DNA from: Bacillota bacterium | GTDB lineage: Bacteria; Bacillota; Clostridia; Lachnospirales; Lachnospiraceae | DNA length: 12,130 nucleotides | Assembly: GCA_023435505.1 (NCBI GenBank) | Contig: JAEYRR010000280.1 | Span: 1 to 12,130 of the forward strand | Direction of reading: 5' to 3' | Shown here: in pieces, positions 1 to 8,300 of the stretch | Layout: the number at the start of each line of letters is the position of its first letter | Numbering within the stretch: the first letter of the stretch is position 1 | Notes under the pieces: generated by a model | What the model saw: the letters and a program-made list of their open reading frames with translations, nothing else | Database searches by the model: none | What the model was told of the DNA's origin: nothing | Program-made: the position numbers and the translations under genes

Positions 1-464
1 TCATAAACAACAAGGATTACCTGTCCGGCTACAATAAGACCTACAAGCAAGTAAGGCTTCATCGCTTTTGTTATCACAAGACTTGGTGCTAAGATTAAAA
101 TAGGAATATACATAGCATTGAATACGAGAAATTTTACAACTGACAATACTATTATATAACGCTTATTTGTCTTAAGAAGATTTCTCCACACAATTTCTGT
201 CAGCAATACATATAATGCCATCCCCCCATAAGTAAAGGCATATAGTTTGTTTGGAGAAACAATAAAACTAAGAAGTACACTACCTGTAAAAAAAGCTGCG
301 CCGATCGCTGTACCATAATCCATAATTACGATGCCTGTACAAAAGGATGCCAGGGCGAGAAAAAACAATGTACTCATGTCTATCACGCTACCTAAAACAA
401 CTAAGACCACGGAAAATGCCATCATCAACCCTAAAAAAGACATCTTTCTTGCACTTACATGCAT
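1..464 (-). CDS. Polytopic membrane protein, ECF-like, C-terminus off the left edge
   Basis: This reading frame is open from an ATG at 462-464 to the left edge: 154 complete codons with no stop. The protein is almost entirely hydrophobic, with about six membrane segments at roughly residues 8-28, 31-50, 52-70, 74-93, 102-130 and 137-154, separated by short charged loops ([13 protein letters not shown]). The overall look is that of small clostridial integral membrane proteins resembling ECF-transporter substrate subunits, but I cannot name a family or substrate. The start overlaps the 3' end of the J-domain gene by 10 bases. A GGGAGGGG stretch lies about 10 bases upstream, inside that gene, so translational coupling is likely. 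It is the last visible gene of the four-gene minus-strand run. The existence of the gene is well supported; its function is unknown. Confidence 0.75.
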   Translation of the reverse strand, partial: MHVSARKMSFLGLMMAFSVVLVVLGSVIDMSTLFFLALASFCTGIVIMDYGTAIGAAFFTGSVLLSFIVSPNKLYAFTYGGMALYVLLTEIVWRNLLKTNKRYIIVLSVVKFLVFNAMYIPILILAPSLVITKAMKPYLLVGLIVAGQVILVVY

Positions 465-1138
465 GAACACAAATCCCCTCCCATACATTCACAGCAGGTA
501 TCAGCCATCCACAGTTTACAACAACAGTCTAGAGGATCATCGCCTACACCTCGGCCATATCCTGCACCAGTTGCCTGATAGCGTCGATTCCCATACTGAA
601 GCTGATCTAACAAATTAGCATATTCCTGGTTAGATGGGTCTAGCTTGTATGCAGTTTGTGCATAATTATATGCCTGCACATTATTACCCACACCATTACT
701 TGCGATAGCACCATAGTAGTACCATCTAGCATTATGATCTGAAATACCATTCAAGCGAATAATAGCCTCTTGATAGCGTCTTTGACTTAAAAGCTGAGCA
801 ACAGCTGATAATTCAGGGGTATCATAAGCAGAATTAGCATAGTTACCACCAAACCCACTGGTAGTACTTTGACCAAAGCCTCCAAATCCTCCAAATCCTC
901 CTGAGCCTCCAAAACCTCCTGAGCTATAGCTTCCGGAATACCCATTTTCTCTGTCCTTCATAATCTGGTTATAAGCTTCCTGAACCTCTTTAAATTTTTC
1001 CTCAGCAAGGTCAGATAATGGATTATTCACATATGAATCCGGATGGTATTTCCTGCTTAAATCACGGTACGCTCTCTTTACTTCATCATCCGTTGCATTC
1101 GGACTAATCTCTAATATCTTATATGGATCTGTTATCAT
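455..1138 (-). CDS. J-domain (DnaJ-like) protein with Gly-rich linker, TPR-like region and Cys-rich tail
   Basis: The 227-residue protein starts with a complete J domain (about residues 4-63) that includes the HPD motif at 32-34, the signature for stimulating the ATPase of Hsp70/DnaK. It lacks the CxxCxGxG zinc repeats and C-terminal substrate domain of DnaJ itself, so it is a specialised class C-type J protein and not the housekeeping dnaJ. Residues 66-98 are Gly/Phe/Ser-rich, built partly on GGF repeats. Residues 108-183 look helical and TPR-like ([15 protein letters not shown], then [13 protein letters not shown]). The last 23 residues hold eight cysteines in CCC, CCEC and CSC clusters. 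The ATG at 1138 overlaps the upstream DUF5685 gene by 20 bases, with AAAGGA about ten bases before it. The stop overlaps the next gene. A cochaperone role is known for J domains; the client here is unknown. Confidence 0.9.
   Translation of the reverse strand: MITDPYKILEISPNATDDEVKRAYRDLSRKYHPDSYVNNPLSDLAEEKFKEVQEAYNQIMKDRENGYSGSYSSGGFGGSGGFGGFGGFGQSTTSGFGGNYANSAYDTPELSAVAQLLSQRRYQEAIIRLNGISDHNARWYYYGAIASNGVGNNVQAYNYAQTAYKLDPSNQEYANLLDQLQYGNRRYQATGAGYGRGVGDDPLDCCCKLWMADTCCECMGGDLCSCM
872..924. repeat. Tandem 9-base units inside the J-protein linker
   Basis: About six consecutive 9-base units (accaaagcc, tccaaatcc twice, tcctgagcc, tccaaaacc, tcctgagc) lie in the coding sequence of the J-domain protein. 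Read on the minus strand, each encodes three residues of the Gly/Phe/Ser-rich linker. Two adjacent units are identical. Because units are multiples of three, gain or loss would keep the frame, so the linker length may vary between strains. That is inference; only the repeat itself is seen. Confidence 0.7.
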
Positions 1139-1979
1139 CAGTCTTATTCCTTTCTTCTACACATTTCTGACGCAATTTGTCATATTTACTCCAAACACCA
1201 GCATACAATATATTTCTTAAAATATCTACTTCTGGTTGCACCACAATCGGTAATTTTTCAAACGCTTTTGTTGCTTCTGCCATCATTAGAGTTAAAATAT
1301 GCCCGATTTCCTCAGTTAATTCTTCCTCGTTATACTCCCGAAATGGGTTATAACTTCCTTTTTTCATATCTTCCTCTAAATCCTCATAGGCATCCATAAT
1401 ATAGATGAATTTTCCTAAATAGAATCCCAGATTACGCAGATCGTCCTGCCACTGGTCTTCCTTATAAACAAATAGTTCTGCCATCAGCTCCCCAAAGGGT
1501 TTTGCTACATAATCCAGTCTCGTTTCTTTGACTTTTTCCAACTCACTTAATTCCTTAAGAGTGCTTTTGATAACCTCTACCTGGCGGGGGTATTTCTTCT
1601 CTATCCGCTTATATCTGCGTTTCACAAGCTTAGCTCCCGTTAGCCCTTTGATACTTTTCTCATCCTCCCAGTCATCCCTAAAATGATGATAGGATAATGC
1701 AATATTCATGGCGGCTGCATAGTGGGTTATATCATTCGTCAACATAGAATGCTTCTTTACTGGATGAACCATACAGTGATGATTCTCATGATCAGGTTTT
1801 TCCTCATATAATGCAGTCAATAATACAATTAAAAAAGTCATATCATAGGTCAGAGTAAACTGACCAAATCTACCATATTCCTTCTTTAAGGTACGGCATA
1901 AGCCGCAATAGTAAGCGTGATACCTTTCATACTCTTTAATCTTTAGTTCCGGTTTATTAATCATTACATAGCCAAACAT
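1119..1979 (-). CDS. DUF5685-family protein with two Asp-rich motifs
   Basis: This 286-residue protein matches my memory of DUF5685: it begins [12 protein letters not shown], then YYCGLCR (Cys25, Cys28), and has a Cys69-containing HHCMVHP stretch. No function is established for the family that I know of. It contains DDWED at residues 102-106 and, about 95 residues on, DAYEDLEED (Asp196, Asp200, Asp204) followed by KKGSYNP. Two such motifs on a mostly helical protein resemble the Mg-diphosphate binding motifs of class I isoprenoid synthases, particularly the second motif of squalene/phytoene synthases. That link is my inference. There are no clear membrane segments or signal peptide. I chose the ATG at 1979 over an in-frame GTG at 1997 because GGAGG (1984-1988) lies between them and the family begins MFGYV; its 4-base spacing is short. 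The 3' end overlaps the J-domain gene by 20 bases. Confidence 0.85.
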   Translation of the reverse strand: MFGYVMINKPELKIKEYERYHAYYCGLCRTLKKEYGRFGQFTLTYDMTFLIVLLTALYEEKPDHENHHCMVHPVKKHSMLTNDITHYAAAMNIALSYHHFRDDWEDEKSIKGLTGAKLVKRRYKRIEKKYPRQVEVIKSTLKELSELEKVKETRLDYVAKPFGELMAELFVYKEDQWQDDLRNLGFYLGKFIYIMDAYEDLEEDMKKGSYNPFREYNEEELTEEIGHILTLMMAEATKAFEKLPIVVQPEVDILRNILYAGVWSKYDKLRQKCVEERNKTDDNRSI

Positions 1980-2045
1980 AAGGCCTCCATATATCACTGT
2001 CCCTGCTTTTCTTATCTTACAAAGGTCTACCTATTACCTATAGGC

Positions 2046-2054
2046 ATTATACCA
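2046..2054 (-). promoter_or_regulatory. Possible extended -10 promoter for the DUF5685 gene
   Basis: On the minus strand the sequence reads TGGTATAAT, a perfect extended -10 element (TGn plus TATAAT), with no convincing -35 box 17 bases upstream. It lies in the 103-base gap before the DUF5685 start, giving an estimated transcript start near 2039. It may give the downstream genes transcription independent of the zinc-ribbon gene; read-through from the upstream promoter is equally possible, since no terminator is seen in the gap. Confidence 0.45.
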
Positions 2055-2082
2055 TTAAACAACCAGAGATTATACTTCTTTT

Positions 2083-2568
2083 TTATGTTCTTTTTATGAA
2101 CTCCTGCTTACAGCTTGGACAAGTAATTGCTATCTTTCCTTTGCCCTTTGGTACCCGAATCATCTGTCCACATTTACCACATTGAAAGATCTTGTGATTT
2201 TTATCTGTTTTTGGTTTGCCATAGGACTTGGTTCTCCTCTGGCTACCTGCTCCATAAGGATTACCATATGGATTCTGGCCATAGTATCCTGAGCTGCTTC
2301 TCCCATTTCTATGAGGTAATTTGCTACGAATTGGGCCATATATCTTCATAAATTTTTGATTTTCAGCAGTTCGTTTTGATATATTTCTAGAAAACATGCG
2401 ATAGAAAATCACAACAAACAACACATAACTTAAAGCTAGTACAATAACTGAGCCTGTAAAGGACAATACAATACTTAAAATCACATATACGACTAATAAT
2501 GCTATATTTAATTGGTCAGATCCATATCTACCAATCATCCACTGACGAAAACGATCCATTAATCTCAT
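2083..2568 (-). CDS. Membrane protein with C-terminal zinc ribbon
   Basis: The 161-residue protein has a basic amphipathic N-terminus (MDRFRQWMIGRYG) and two hydrophobic segments at about residues 20-36 and 38-57, followed by a basic stretch. A Gly/Tyr/Asn/Pro-rich low-complexity linker follows (about 90-120), ending in a four-cysteine zinc ribbon: Cys130-x2-Cys133 and Cys150-x2-Cys153, in the contexts CGKCGQ and CPSCKQ. The likely topology is a membrane hairpin with the linker and ribbon in the cytoplasm. I recognise the architecture as common in clostridia, but no role is established; nucleic-acid or protein binding by the ribbon is a guess. The ATG at 2568 has AGAGGT six bases upstream. 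The ATG at codon 4 is an alternative start with poorer spacing. It is the first gene of the minus-strand run and has its own promoter. Confidence 0.85.
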   Translation of the reverse strand: MRLMDRFRQWMIGRYGSDQLNIALLVVYVILSIVLSFTGSVIVLALSYVLFVVIFYRMFSRNISKRTAENQKFMKIYGPIRSKLPHRNGRSSSGYYGQNPYGNPYGAGSQRRTKSYGKPKTDKNHKIFQCGKCGQMIRVPKGKGKIAITCPSCKQEFIKRT

Positions 2569-2609
2569 ATCAATACCTCTTTCTTCTTAGTTTCTTGGTG
2601 TTACTTAGT

Positions 2610-2638
2610 ATATTAGTGTTATAGCAGGAAGTTGTCAA
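2610..2638 (-). promoter_or_regulatory. Sigma-A-type promoter of the zinc-ribbon / DUF5685 / J-protein genes
   Basis: On the minus strand a perfect -35 TTGACA (2633-2638) is separated by exactly 17 bases from a -10 TAATAT (2610-2615). The estimated transcript start is near 2603, leaving a leader of about 35 bases before the ATG at 2568. This is a near-consensus housekeeping promoter, suggesting steady expression unless repressed. Confidence 0.8.
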
Positions 2639-2739
2639 TGAAACAAATCTTAAAAGATTATTAAAAACTATCCTTTACTATTCCTTATTACTATTGTCTG
2701 ACTTTTTACTATAATGCATTGTTGAATTTGTTAGAATAT

Positions 2740-2757
2740 AAAGTAATCTGTTACTTT
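2740..2757. other. Dyad AAAGTAA-tctg-TTACTTT upstream of nhaC
   Basis: A perfect 7-base inverted repeat with a 4-base spacer lies 21 bases before the nhaC -35 box, centred about 65 bases upstream of the estimated transcript start. The size and position suit an operator for a dimeric regulator, but chance is plausible in AT-rich DNA, and no regulator gene is nearby. Confidence 0.4.
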
Positions 2758-2778
2758 CTGCATAAATATGAATTAAAA

Positions 2779-2807
2779 TTGATTATTGTGTCGTTTTAAT
2801 GTATAAT
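2779..2807 (+). promoter_or_regulatory. Sigma-A-type promoter of nhaC
   Basis: A -35 TTGATT (2779-2784) and a perfect -10 TATAAT (2802-2807) are separated by 17 bases. The transcript should start near 2814, leaving a leader of about 83 bases before the ATG at 2897. Confidence 0.75.
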
Positions 2808-2827
2808 ACATATACAAAATGCTTTTG

Positions 2828-2860
2828 AGAACATAGGAGTTGAATAAATATCTATGTTTT
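2828..2860 (+). other. Hairpin in the nhaC leader
   Basis: Within the predicted leader, AGAACATAG (2828-2836) can pair with CTATGTTTT (2852-2860), a 9-base stem with one G-U pair around a 15-base loop. The T-run after it is short, so it is a weak terminator at best. It may affect mRNA stability or be a fragment of a regulatory structure. I do not recognise a known riboswitch. Confidence 0.4.
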
Positions 2861-2896
2861 ACAAATAACTAACAAATACAAGAAAGGATAAATATT

Positions 2897-4399
2897 ATGC
2901 AAGCAACTATTTGGGCTATACTCCCACCAGTCATTGCCATCGTACTTGCTTTACTGACAAAAGAAGTCTACCTTTCCTTAATGATTGGTATTCTATCCGG
3001 AGCATTTCTCCTGACTGGAATCACAAACCCAATCGCTGCGTTAAACGTAACCTTTGATGCGATGAGTTCTAAAATTGGAGGAAATGTAGATATCCTAATA
3101 TTCCTTGTATTATTAGGAATTATCGTAGCACTGATTAGCAAATCTGGTGCTTCCCGGGCATACGGCGAGTGGGCATCCGGTGCTATCAAAACCAAAAGAG
3201 GTGCATTGCTTTCAACCTCCGCTTTAGGTGCACTTATTTTCGTAGATGACTACTTTAATTGTCTGACAGTAGGTACCGTTATGCGTCCTGTAACGGACAA
3301 ATATAAAATCACAAGAGCAAAACTTGCTTACATCATTGATGCTACTGCAGCACCTATCTGTATCATTGCTCCAATCTCCAGTTGGGCGGCTGCTGTTAGT
3401 TCTTCCTTACCGGAAGGCAGTAATCTCAATGGTTTCCAACTATTTATGGATACCATTCCTTTTAACCTATATGCAATATTTACAATTATCTTTATGTTAT
3501 TCTTGGTAATTTGTAATATGGACTTCTTCTCTATGAAAAAAGTAGAGCAAAATGGTTCCAATAAAAAAGTATTACTAGAACATGATGAAATTAAGATTGT
3601 TGGAAAAGGAACTGTAATAGACCTTATACTTCCTATCCTGGTCTTAATCGCTTCCTGTATCTTCTTTATGATGCAATCCGGTGGATTTTTTGAAGGAGCA
3701 ACCATCATAGATGCATTTGCAAACTGTTCTTCTTCGAGAAGCCTTGTTCTTGGATCTTTATTTACTATTTTCTTTATCTTTGTAATGTATCTATTAAGAA
3801 GGACTATAAACTTCCAACAATTTTGTGAGAGCTTTACTGAAGGCTTTAAGGCCATGACTCCAGCCATCCTTATTCTTTGCTTAGCTTGGACCTTATCTGC
3901 CATCTGTGATGGAGATCACTTAAATCTAAGAGGTTTTGTACAAAATAATATCATGTACGTGGATCGTATAAAAGTGCTTGTTCCTGCAGTATTCTTTCTG
4001 ATCTCCTTAGGACTTGCTTTTGCAACCGGTACGTCCTGGGGAACCTTTGCAATCTTAATTCCAGTTGCAACTACTGTATATGATCCTATTACAGAATACG
4101 GCATGTTAGTAATCGGTGTTGCAGCTATCCTTGCTGGTGCAGTATGTGGTGACCATGTATCTCCTATCTCTGATACAACGATTCTGGCTTCAGCAGGAGC
4201 CCAATGTAATCACATTGAACATGTCTCTACCCAGATGCCATATGCACTTAGTGTAGCAGGTTGCTGTTTAATTGGATTCCTATTCGCAGGTTTATTTAAC
4301 AGTGGCTTAATCGGGTTAATTGTTGGCTTTATAGCGATGATGGCTATGATGCTTACCTTCTACTTTGTTTATCATAACAAAGGAAAGAAATCTCTGTAA
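2897..4399 (+). CDS. nhaC: NhaC-family Na+/H+ antiporter
   Basis: The 500-residue membrane protein belongs to the NhaC antiporter family, which exchanges protons for sodium (or in some members organic ions) across the cytoplasmic membrane. Family hallmarks visible are VDDYFNCLTVG at residues 116-126, the IIDATAAPICIIAPISSW stretch at 146-163, TGTSWGTF at 377-384 and GDHVSPISDTT at 418-428, with acidic and hydroxyl residues in otherwise hydrophobic segments. About 11-12 membrane helices are apparent, with a cytoplasmic-looking charged loop at about 212-237. Length is normal for the family. The ATG at 2897 has AAAGGA eight bases upstream. It is monocistronic, with its own promoter and a terminator directly downstream. 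The substrate is not proven: NhaC homologues include amino-acid/ion exchangers, so the symbol denotes family only. Confidence 0.85.
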   Translation: MQATIWAILPPVIAIVLALLTKEVYLSLMIGILSGAFLLTGITNPIAALNVTFDAMSSKIGGNVDILIFLVLLGIIVALISKSGASRAYGEWASGAIKTKRGALLSTSALGALIFVDDYFNCLTVGTVMRPVTDKYKITRAKLAYIIDATAAPICIIAPISSWAAAVSSSLPEGSNLNGFQLFMDTIPFNLYAIFTIIFMLFLVICNMDFFSMKKVEQNGSNKKVLLEHDEIKIVGKGTVIDLILPILVLIASCIFFMMQSGGFFEGATIIDAFANCSSSRSLVLGSLFTIFFIFVMYLLRRTINFQQFCESFTEGFKAMTPAILILCLAWTLSAICDGDHLNLRGFVQNNIMYVDRIKVLVPAVFFLISLGLAFATGTSWGTFAILIPVATTVYDPITEYGMLVIGVAAILAGAVCGDHVSPISDTTILASAGAQCNHIEHVSTQMPYALSVAGCCLIGFLFAGLFNSGLIGLIVGFIAMMAMMLTFYFVYHNKGKKSL

Positions 4400-4421
4400 A
4401 ATATACTAAATCGTATCACAC

Positions 4422-4471
4422 AAAAAAGCTGGTGCCTATTGAGTGTCCAAACTCAATTGCACCAGTTTTTT
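4422..4471. terminator. Bidirectional intrinsic terminator between nhaC and metF
   Basis: A long hairpin pairs CTGGTGC (4429-4435) with GCACCAG (4459-4465) and ATTGAGT (4438-4444) with ACTCAAT (4451-4457) across a 6-base loop. It is flanked by six A on the left and six T on the right. The A/T flanks allow termination of both convergent operons: nhaC stops 22 bases before it and metF stops just to its right. Confidence 0.92.
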
Positions 4472-4486
4472 ATCATATTAAATAAT

Positions 4487-5350
4487 TTATATAATCTCAC
4501 TTAAATTGTCCTGTATAGCTTTGGCAACCTCCGGATTGTTCATCGAATAAACATGTATAGCGTTTACACCATTGGCTAGCAGATCAATGATCTGTTCAGT
4601 CGCATAGGCGATACCCGCTTGCTTCATAGCAGCCGGATTTTCTCCAAACTTCTGCACAATCGCCTTAAAGCGACTAGGAAGATAGGTACCTGAAAGTTCA
4701 CATATCCTTCGTATCTGCTTTCCATTGGTAACTGGCATTATTCCTGCTATAACCGGGATTGTTATGCCTCTTTCCCGAATTCTATACAAATATTTGTATA
4801 AAATATTGTTATCAAAAAACATCTGAGTAGTCAGAAAATCACACCCTGCCTCCACCTTATGCTTTACATAACCGATGTCTTCTTCTAAAGTCTTTGCTTC
4901 CACATGCCCTTCCGGATAGCAAGCAGCACCTACACAAAAATCAGAATATTCTTTGATTGCAGCTACCAACTCACTGGCATATTGGTAGCAGTCTTTCTCT
5001 ACCATCGCCATATCCTTTGGCTTGTCTCCACGTAAAGCCAAGATATTCTCGATACCCTGTCCTTTCAATAACTCCAATTGTCTAATTACTTCCTCTTTTG
5101 CAGAAGATACACAGGTCATATGGGCTAAGGGTGTAACTCCAAAATGATTTTTTATATTAGTGGCGATACTTATAGTGTGCTCACTGGTACCTCCTCCGGC
5201 ACCATAGGTTACACTCATAAAGGAAGGACATAGCTTAGCAATTTCTTCTGTTGCTACTCTGACCTTTTCATAATCACTGGTTGTCTTTGGTGGGAACACT
5301 TCGAAGGACAATGTTGGTTTTCCCTGCCCTACAATATCACGAATCTTCAT
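4487..5350 (-). CDS. metF: Methylenetetrahydrofolate reductase
   Basis: The 287-residue protein is a full-length MetF-type TIM-barrel flavoenzyme that reduces 5,10-methylene-THF to 5-methyl-THF, supplying the methyl group for methionine synthesis or, in acetogens, the Wood-Ljungdahl pathway. It shows SFEVFPPKT at residues 15-23 with the catalytic Glu17 (equivalent to E. coli Glu28), SVTYGAGGGTS at 46-56, LRGDKP with Asp109 at 106-111, and TTQMFFD with Gln176 near the folate site. It lacks the C-terminal regulatory domain of eukaryotic MTHFR. The start ATG lies 3 bases after the stop of the c-di-GMP gene, and its ribosome binding site sits in that gene's last codons, so it is almost certainly co-transcribed and translationally coupled. 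No methionine synthase or acetogenesis gene is visible here. Confidence 0.95.
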   Translation of the reverse strand: MKIRDIVGQGKPTLSFEVFPPKTTSDYEKVRVATEEIAKLCPSFMSVTYGAGGGTSEHTISIATNIKNHFGVTPLAHMTCVSSAKEEVIRQLELLKGQGIENILALRGDKPKDMAMVEKDCYQYASELVAAIKEYSDFCVGAACYPEGHVEAKTLEEDIGYVKHKVEAGCDFLTTQMFFDNNILYKYLYRIRERGITIPVIAGIMPVTNGKQIRRICELSGTYLPSRFKAIVQKFGENPAAMKQAGIAYATEQIIDLLANGVNAIHVYSMNNPEVAKAIQDNLSEII

Positions 5351-5353
5351 GGC

Positions 5354-8300
5354 TTATCCCTCATTTTTTGCATCTGGCTGTATAACAACCGAATTGAAAT
5401 CCTCCAAAGACATCGGCCTAGCATAATAGTAGCCCTGACCGACAGTGCAGTTACATCTGTTTAGGAAGTCCACGTGTTCCTTGGTTTCAATTCCCTCTGC
5501 CATTACTTCCAAATCCAAATTGTGAATCATATTAATAGAATCCTCTATAATGATCTTTCCTCTTGAATTTTCACTGATATCCTCAAAAAATGCCTTATCT
5601 AACTTAATCACATCAATAGGAACAGATTTTAACATATTCAAAGAAGAATACCCACTTCCAAAGTCATCCATCTGAAGAACAAATCCATGTTTCTTCAAGT
5701 CATACATTAGACCATACAACATATGAACATTCTCCATAAAGAGGCCTTCCGTAAATTCTAATTCCAACAGATGAACTGGTACGTTATACTTTCTGGTCAG
5801 ATTTAGCAGCTTTTGCACCAGGGACGGATCATAAGTATGAAGTCGAGAAATATTTACGGATATAGGATATACAATTCCCATGTCCAACCATTTTCTCAGT
5901 TGCTTACATGCCTGTTCCCACATATATTCATCTAATTGTAGAATAAATCCATTCTTTTCGAATAACTTAATAAAACGTGCGGGATAGATTATTCCTTGTT
6001 TTGGATGCTGCCACCTAACTAAGGCCTCTGCACCCACAACCTGATTGGTTCGCAGATTGTATTTAGGCTGTAGATACATTTTAAACTCTTCATTATCTAA
6101 CGCACTGTGCATCTCAGCTTCAATTCTCTGAGTTTCCACTAATTCCTTACGATATTCTTCATTATAGAAGGCATAATACTGGTTAGAAAGCCCTTTAATT
6201 GGTCTTGTAGCAAGTCTAGCCCAATCGCACATTAAGCGAATAGGAATACTTGGATCTGTCACAAGATAAACACCAAAGGACATCTTAAAGGTTCCATTGA
6301 CATATGGAGTCTTGAAAGATTCTTCTCGAATCCAGTTAATTAAATCAACGATGTTCTTTCTGGTCTCATAGCTAATTAACACACTAAAGCAGTCCGCATA
6401 ATACCGACAGAACACTTTATCTTCATATTCTAATCGACGCAGTATATCTGCAATATAGCAGATAACCTGATCCCCTATCTCTTCACTGTATATATCATTG
6501 ATTACACGGAAATTATCGATATCAAAGGAGATTACTGCATATTTTTTGCTTACATCAGACCATATTTTTTCTTTTGCTAGATTGTAGAATTTATTTGCTA
6601 CATAGAGCCCAGTGAGAGAATCAAAACTCTTCTCATCCTCCAACTTCTGAATCATATTGCTCTTCGTTCTGTTCTCATATTTGCGCATTTCATCGCTTCG
6701 ACTCTTTTGTACATCTTTAAACATTATGGTACAGATAATATCTCCCAATACATTGGTTTCATGAAGTACAGCCTCAACAAAATACCAATGAAACTCCTGA
6801 TTTTTATTAAAAATCCTAATATAGCGATGAATAAACCTGTCCTCATTAATGAACATTTCCAATAGCTTCTCCCTAGAGAAGTAATGATTATAATCTGCCT
6901 GTTCTTCTTCATCAAAGATTTCTTTATGTATGTGTTCAAACATCTCTGTATAAGTTTTAAAATTATGCTCACTTCCAGGATACTCACTCTCATTAAAACG
7001 CCGAGTTTTATCCCGTGTCAAATTAACCGCATAAATAAAATCATAGCTTTCTAAAATTGTCTTACCAAATTCTCTATATACATTAGAGCTAAAATCTTCT
7101 TTTCCTGTTACATCTAGCATATCCGTTTTTACGACGCCTACATTAACAGTAGCAGCCAGCTCCTTCACCTCTTCACTAAGATCATTGTAGAAGATATATG
7201 TGTTCTTTCCTCTCAGCTTAGCTTGGTAAAGAGCAATATCTGCCGTTTTATATAACTCTTGGAAGCATTTTGTATTATTAAATAGACTGATTCCCACACT
7301 AACGGTAACATTGTTAATGTTTGCCCTAACCTTTTGACAAATAGCATCAGCCTTTTCATAAATAGCAGAGACCTCCTTAACATCCTTCATCAAAACAATG
7401 AATTCGTCTCCACCAAGACGCCCGATAACATCCGTACTTCTAAATTCTCTACGGAGAATACCACTTATTTGGGCTAAGACAGCATCTCCTTCTAAATGAC
7501 CATAAAAATCATTAATATTCTTAAAGTTATCAATGTCAATGATAAATAAGGCCGATAACAACTCATTTGTATTTTCTGCAAGATACTTTTGTATCTCCTC
7601 TTGCGCAAACTCACGGCTACTTACCTGCGTAAGATAGTCTGTGTTGGCTTTTACCATTAATTGGCGCTCAACTTCTTTATGTACAGTGACATCACTTAAT
7701 TTACCAACTATAAGCATGGCCTCTTTTTTCTCGGAGAAGATACACTTGGCCACAAGATATATCCATTGCATTTTACTGCCTCCGATATTATAACAGATAT
7801 AAGAATCTGTAGACTCCATCTTATCCACCACAAACATAGAGAAAATTCGCTTGATTTCATCGCGACTATCCTCCGTCAGCTTACCTCCCGGTAGGGAGTT
7901 GGAGATTACCTTTTTATAAAAATTAGTGATATGAGTAGGACGTTTTAAAGCGCTTTCCTCTCCTCCAAAGTAGCTCATAACATCAGACTTCATATCATAC
8001 TCAAATATTATTTCACTGGTAAAAGAAAGAACCATTTTATAACGTTCTTCAAAACTCTTTAATTCCTGTACTCTTCTCATATCTTCTGTCATAACAGAGA
8101 TCAGACAGTAGACTATAGGTTCATCCAGTTGCATCTTCTTAATCGGAATAATCTTAACACCAAACATCAGTGGCTGTCCATCCTTAGTATGCATGTTAAA
8201 GATTTTGGATTCTACTGTCTGCTCTTTAATGCACGTATCGATTAAGGCACAAAAATTATCGCTATCCTTATTCCCCTCAATTTCTAGGTGGTAATTCATG

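Larger units (their letters stand above)
2569..2896. other. Divergent intergenic region between the zinc-ribbon gene and nhaC
   Basis: This 328-base AT-rich stretch contains no credible gene on either strand. It holds a minus-strand promoter near 2610-2638, a plus-strand promoter near 2779-2807, a 7-base dyad at 2740-2757 and a leader hairpin at 2828-2860, each listed separately. The remaining part (about 2640-2735) shows only AT-rich sequence with an isolated TATAAT at 2710-2715 lacking a good -35 box. Confidence 0.8.

Noticed and set aside
331..618. 95-codon open frame on the plus strand across the J-protein end
   Set aside because: It is antisense to two supported genes, spans their junction and encodes no recognisable domain.
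3328..3903. 191-codon open frame on the minus strand inside nhaC
   Set aside because: It is exactly antisense to a well-conserved membrane protein gene, has no ribosome binding site, and its composition is what antisense of hydrophobic codons produces.
6724..6993. 89-codon minus-strand frame inside the c-di-GMP enzyme gene
   Set aside because: It lies out of frame within a long, continuous and domain-supported coding sequence.
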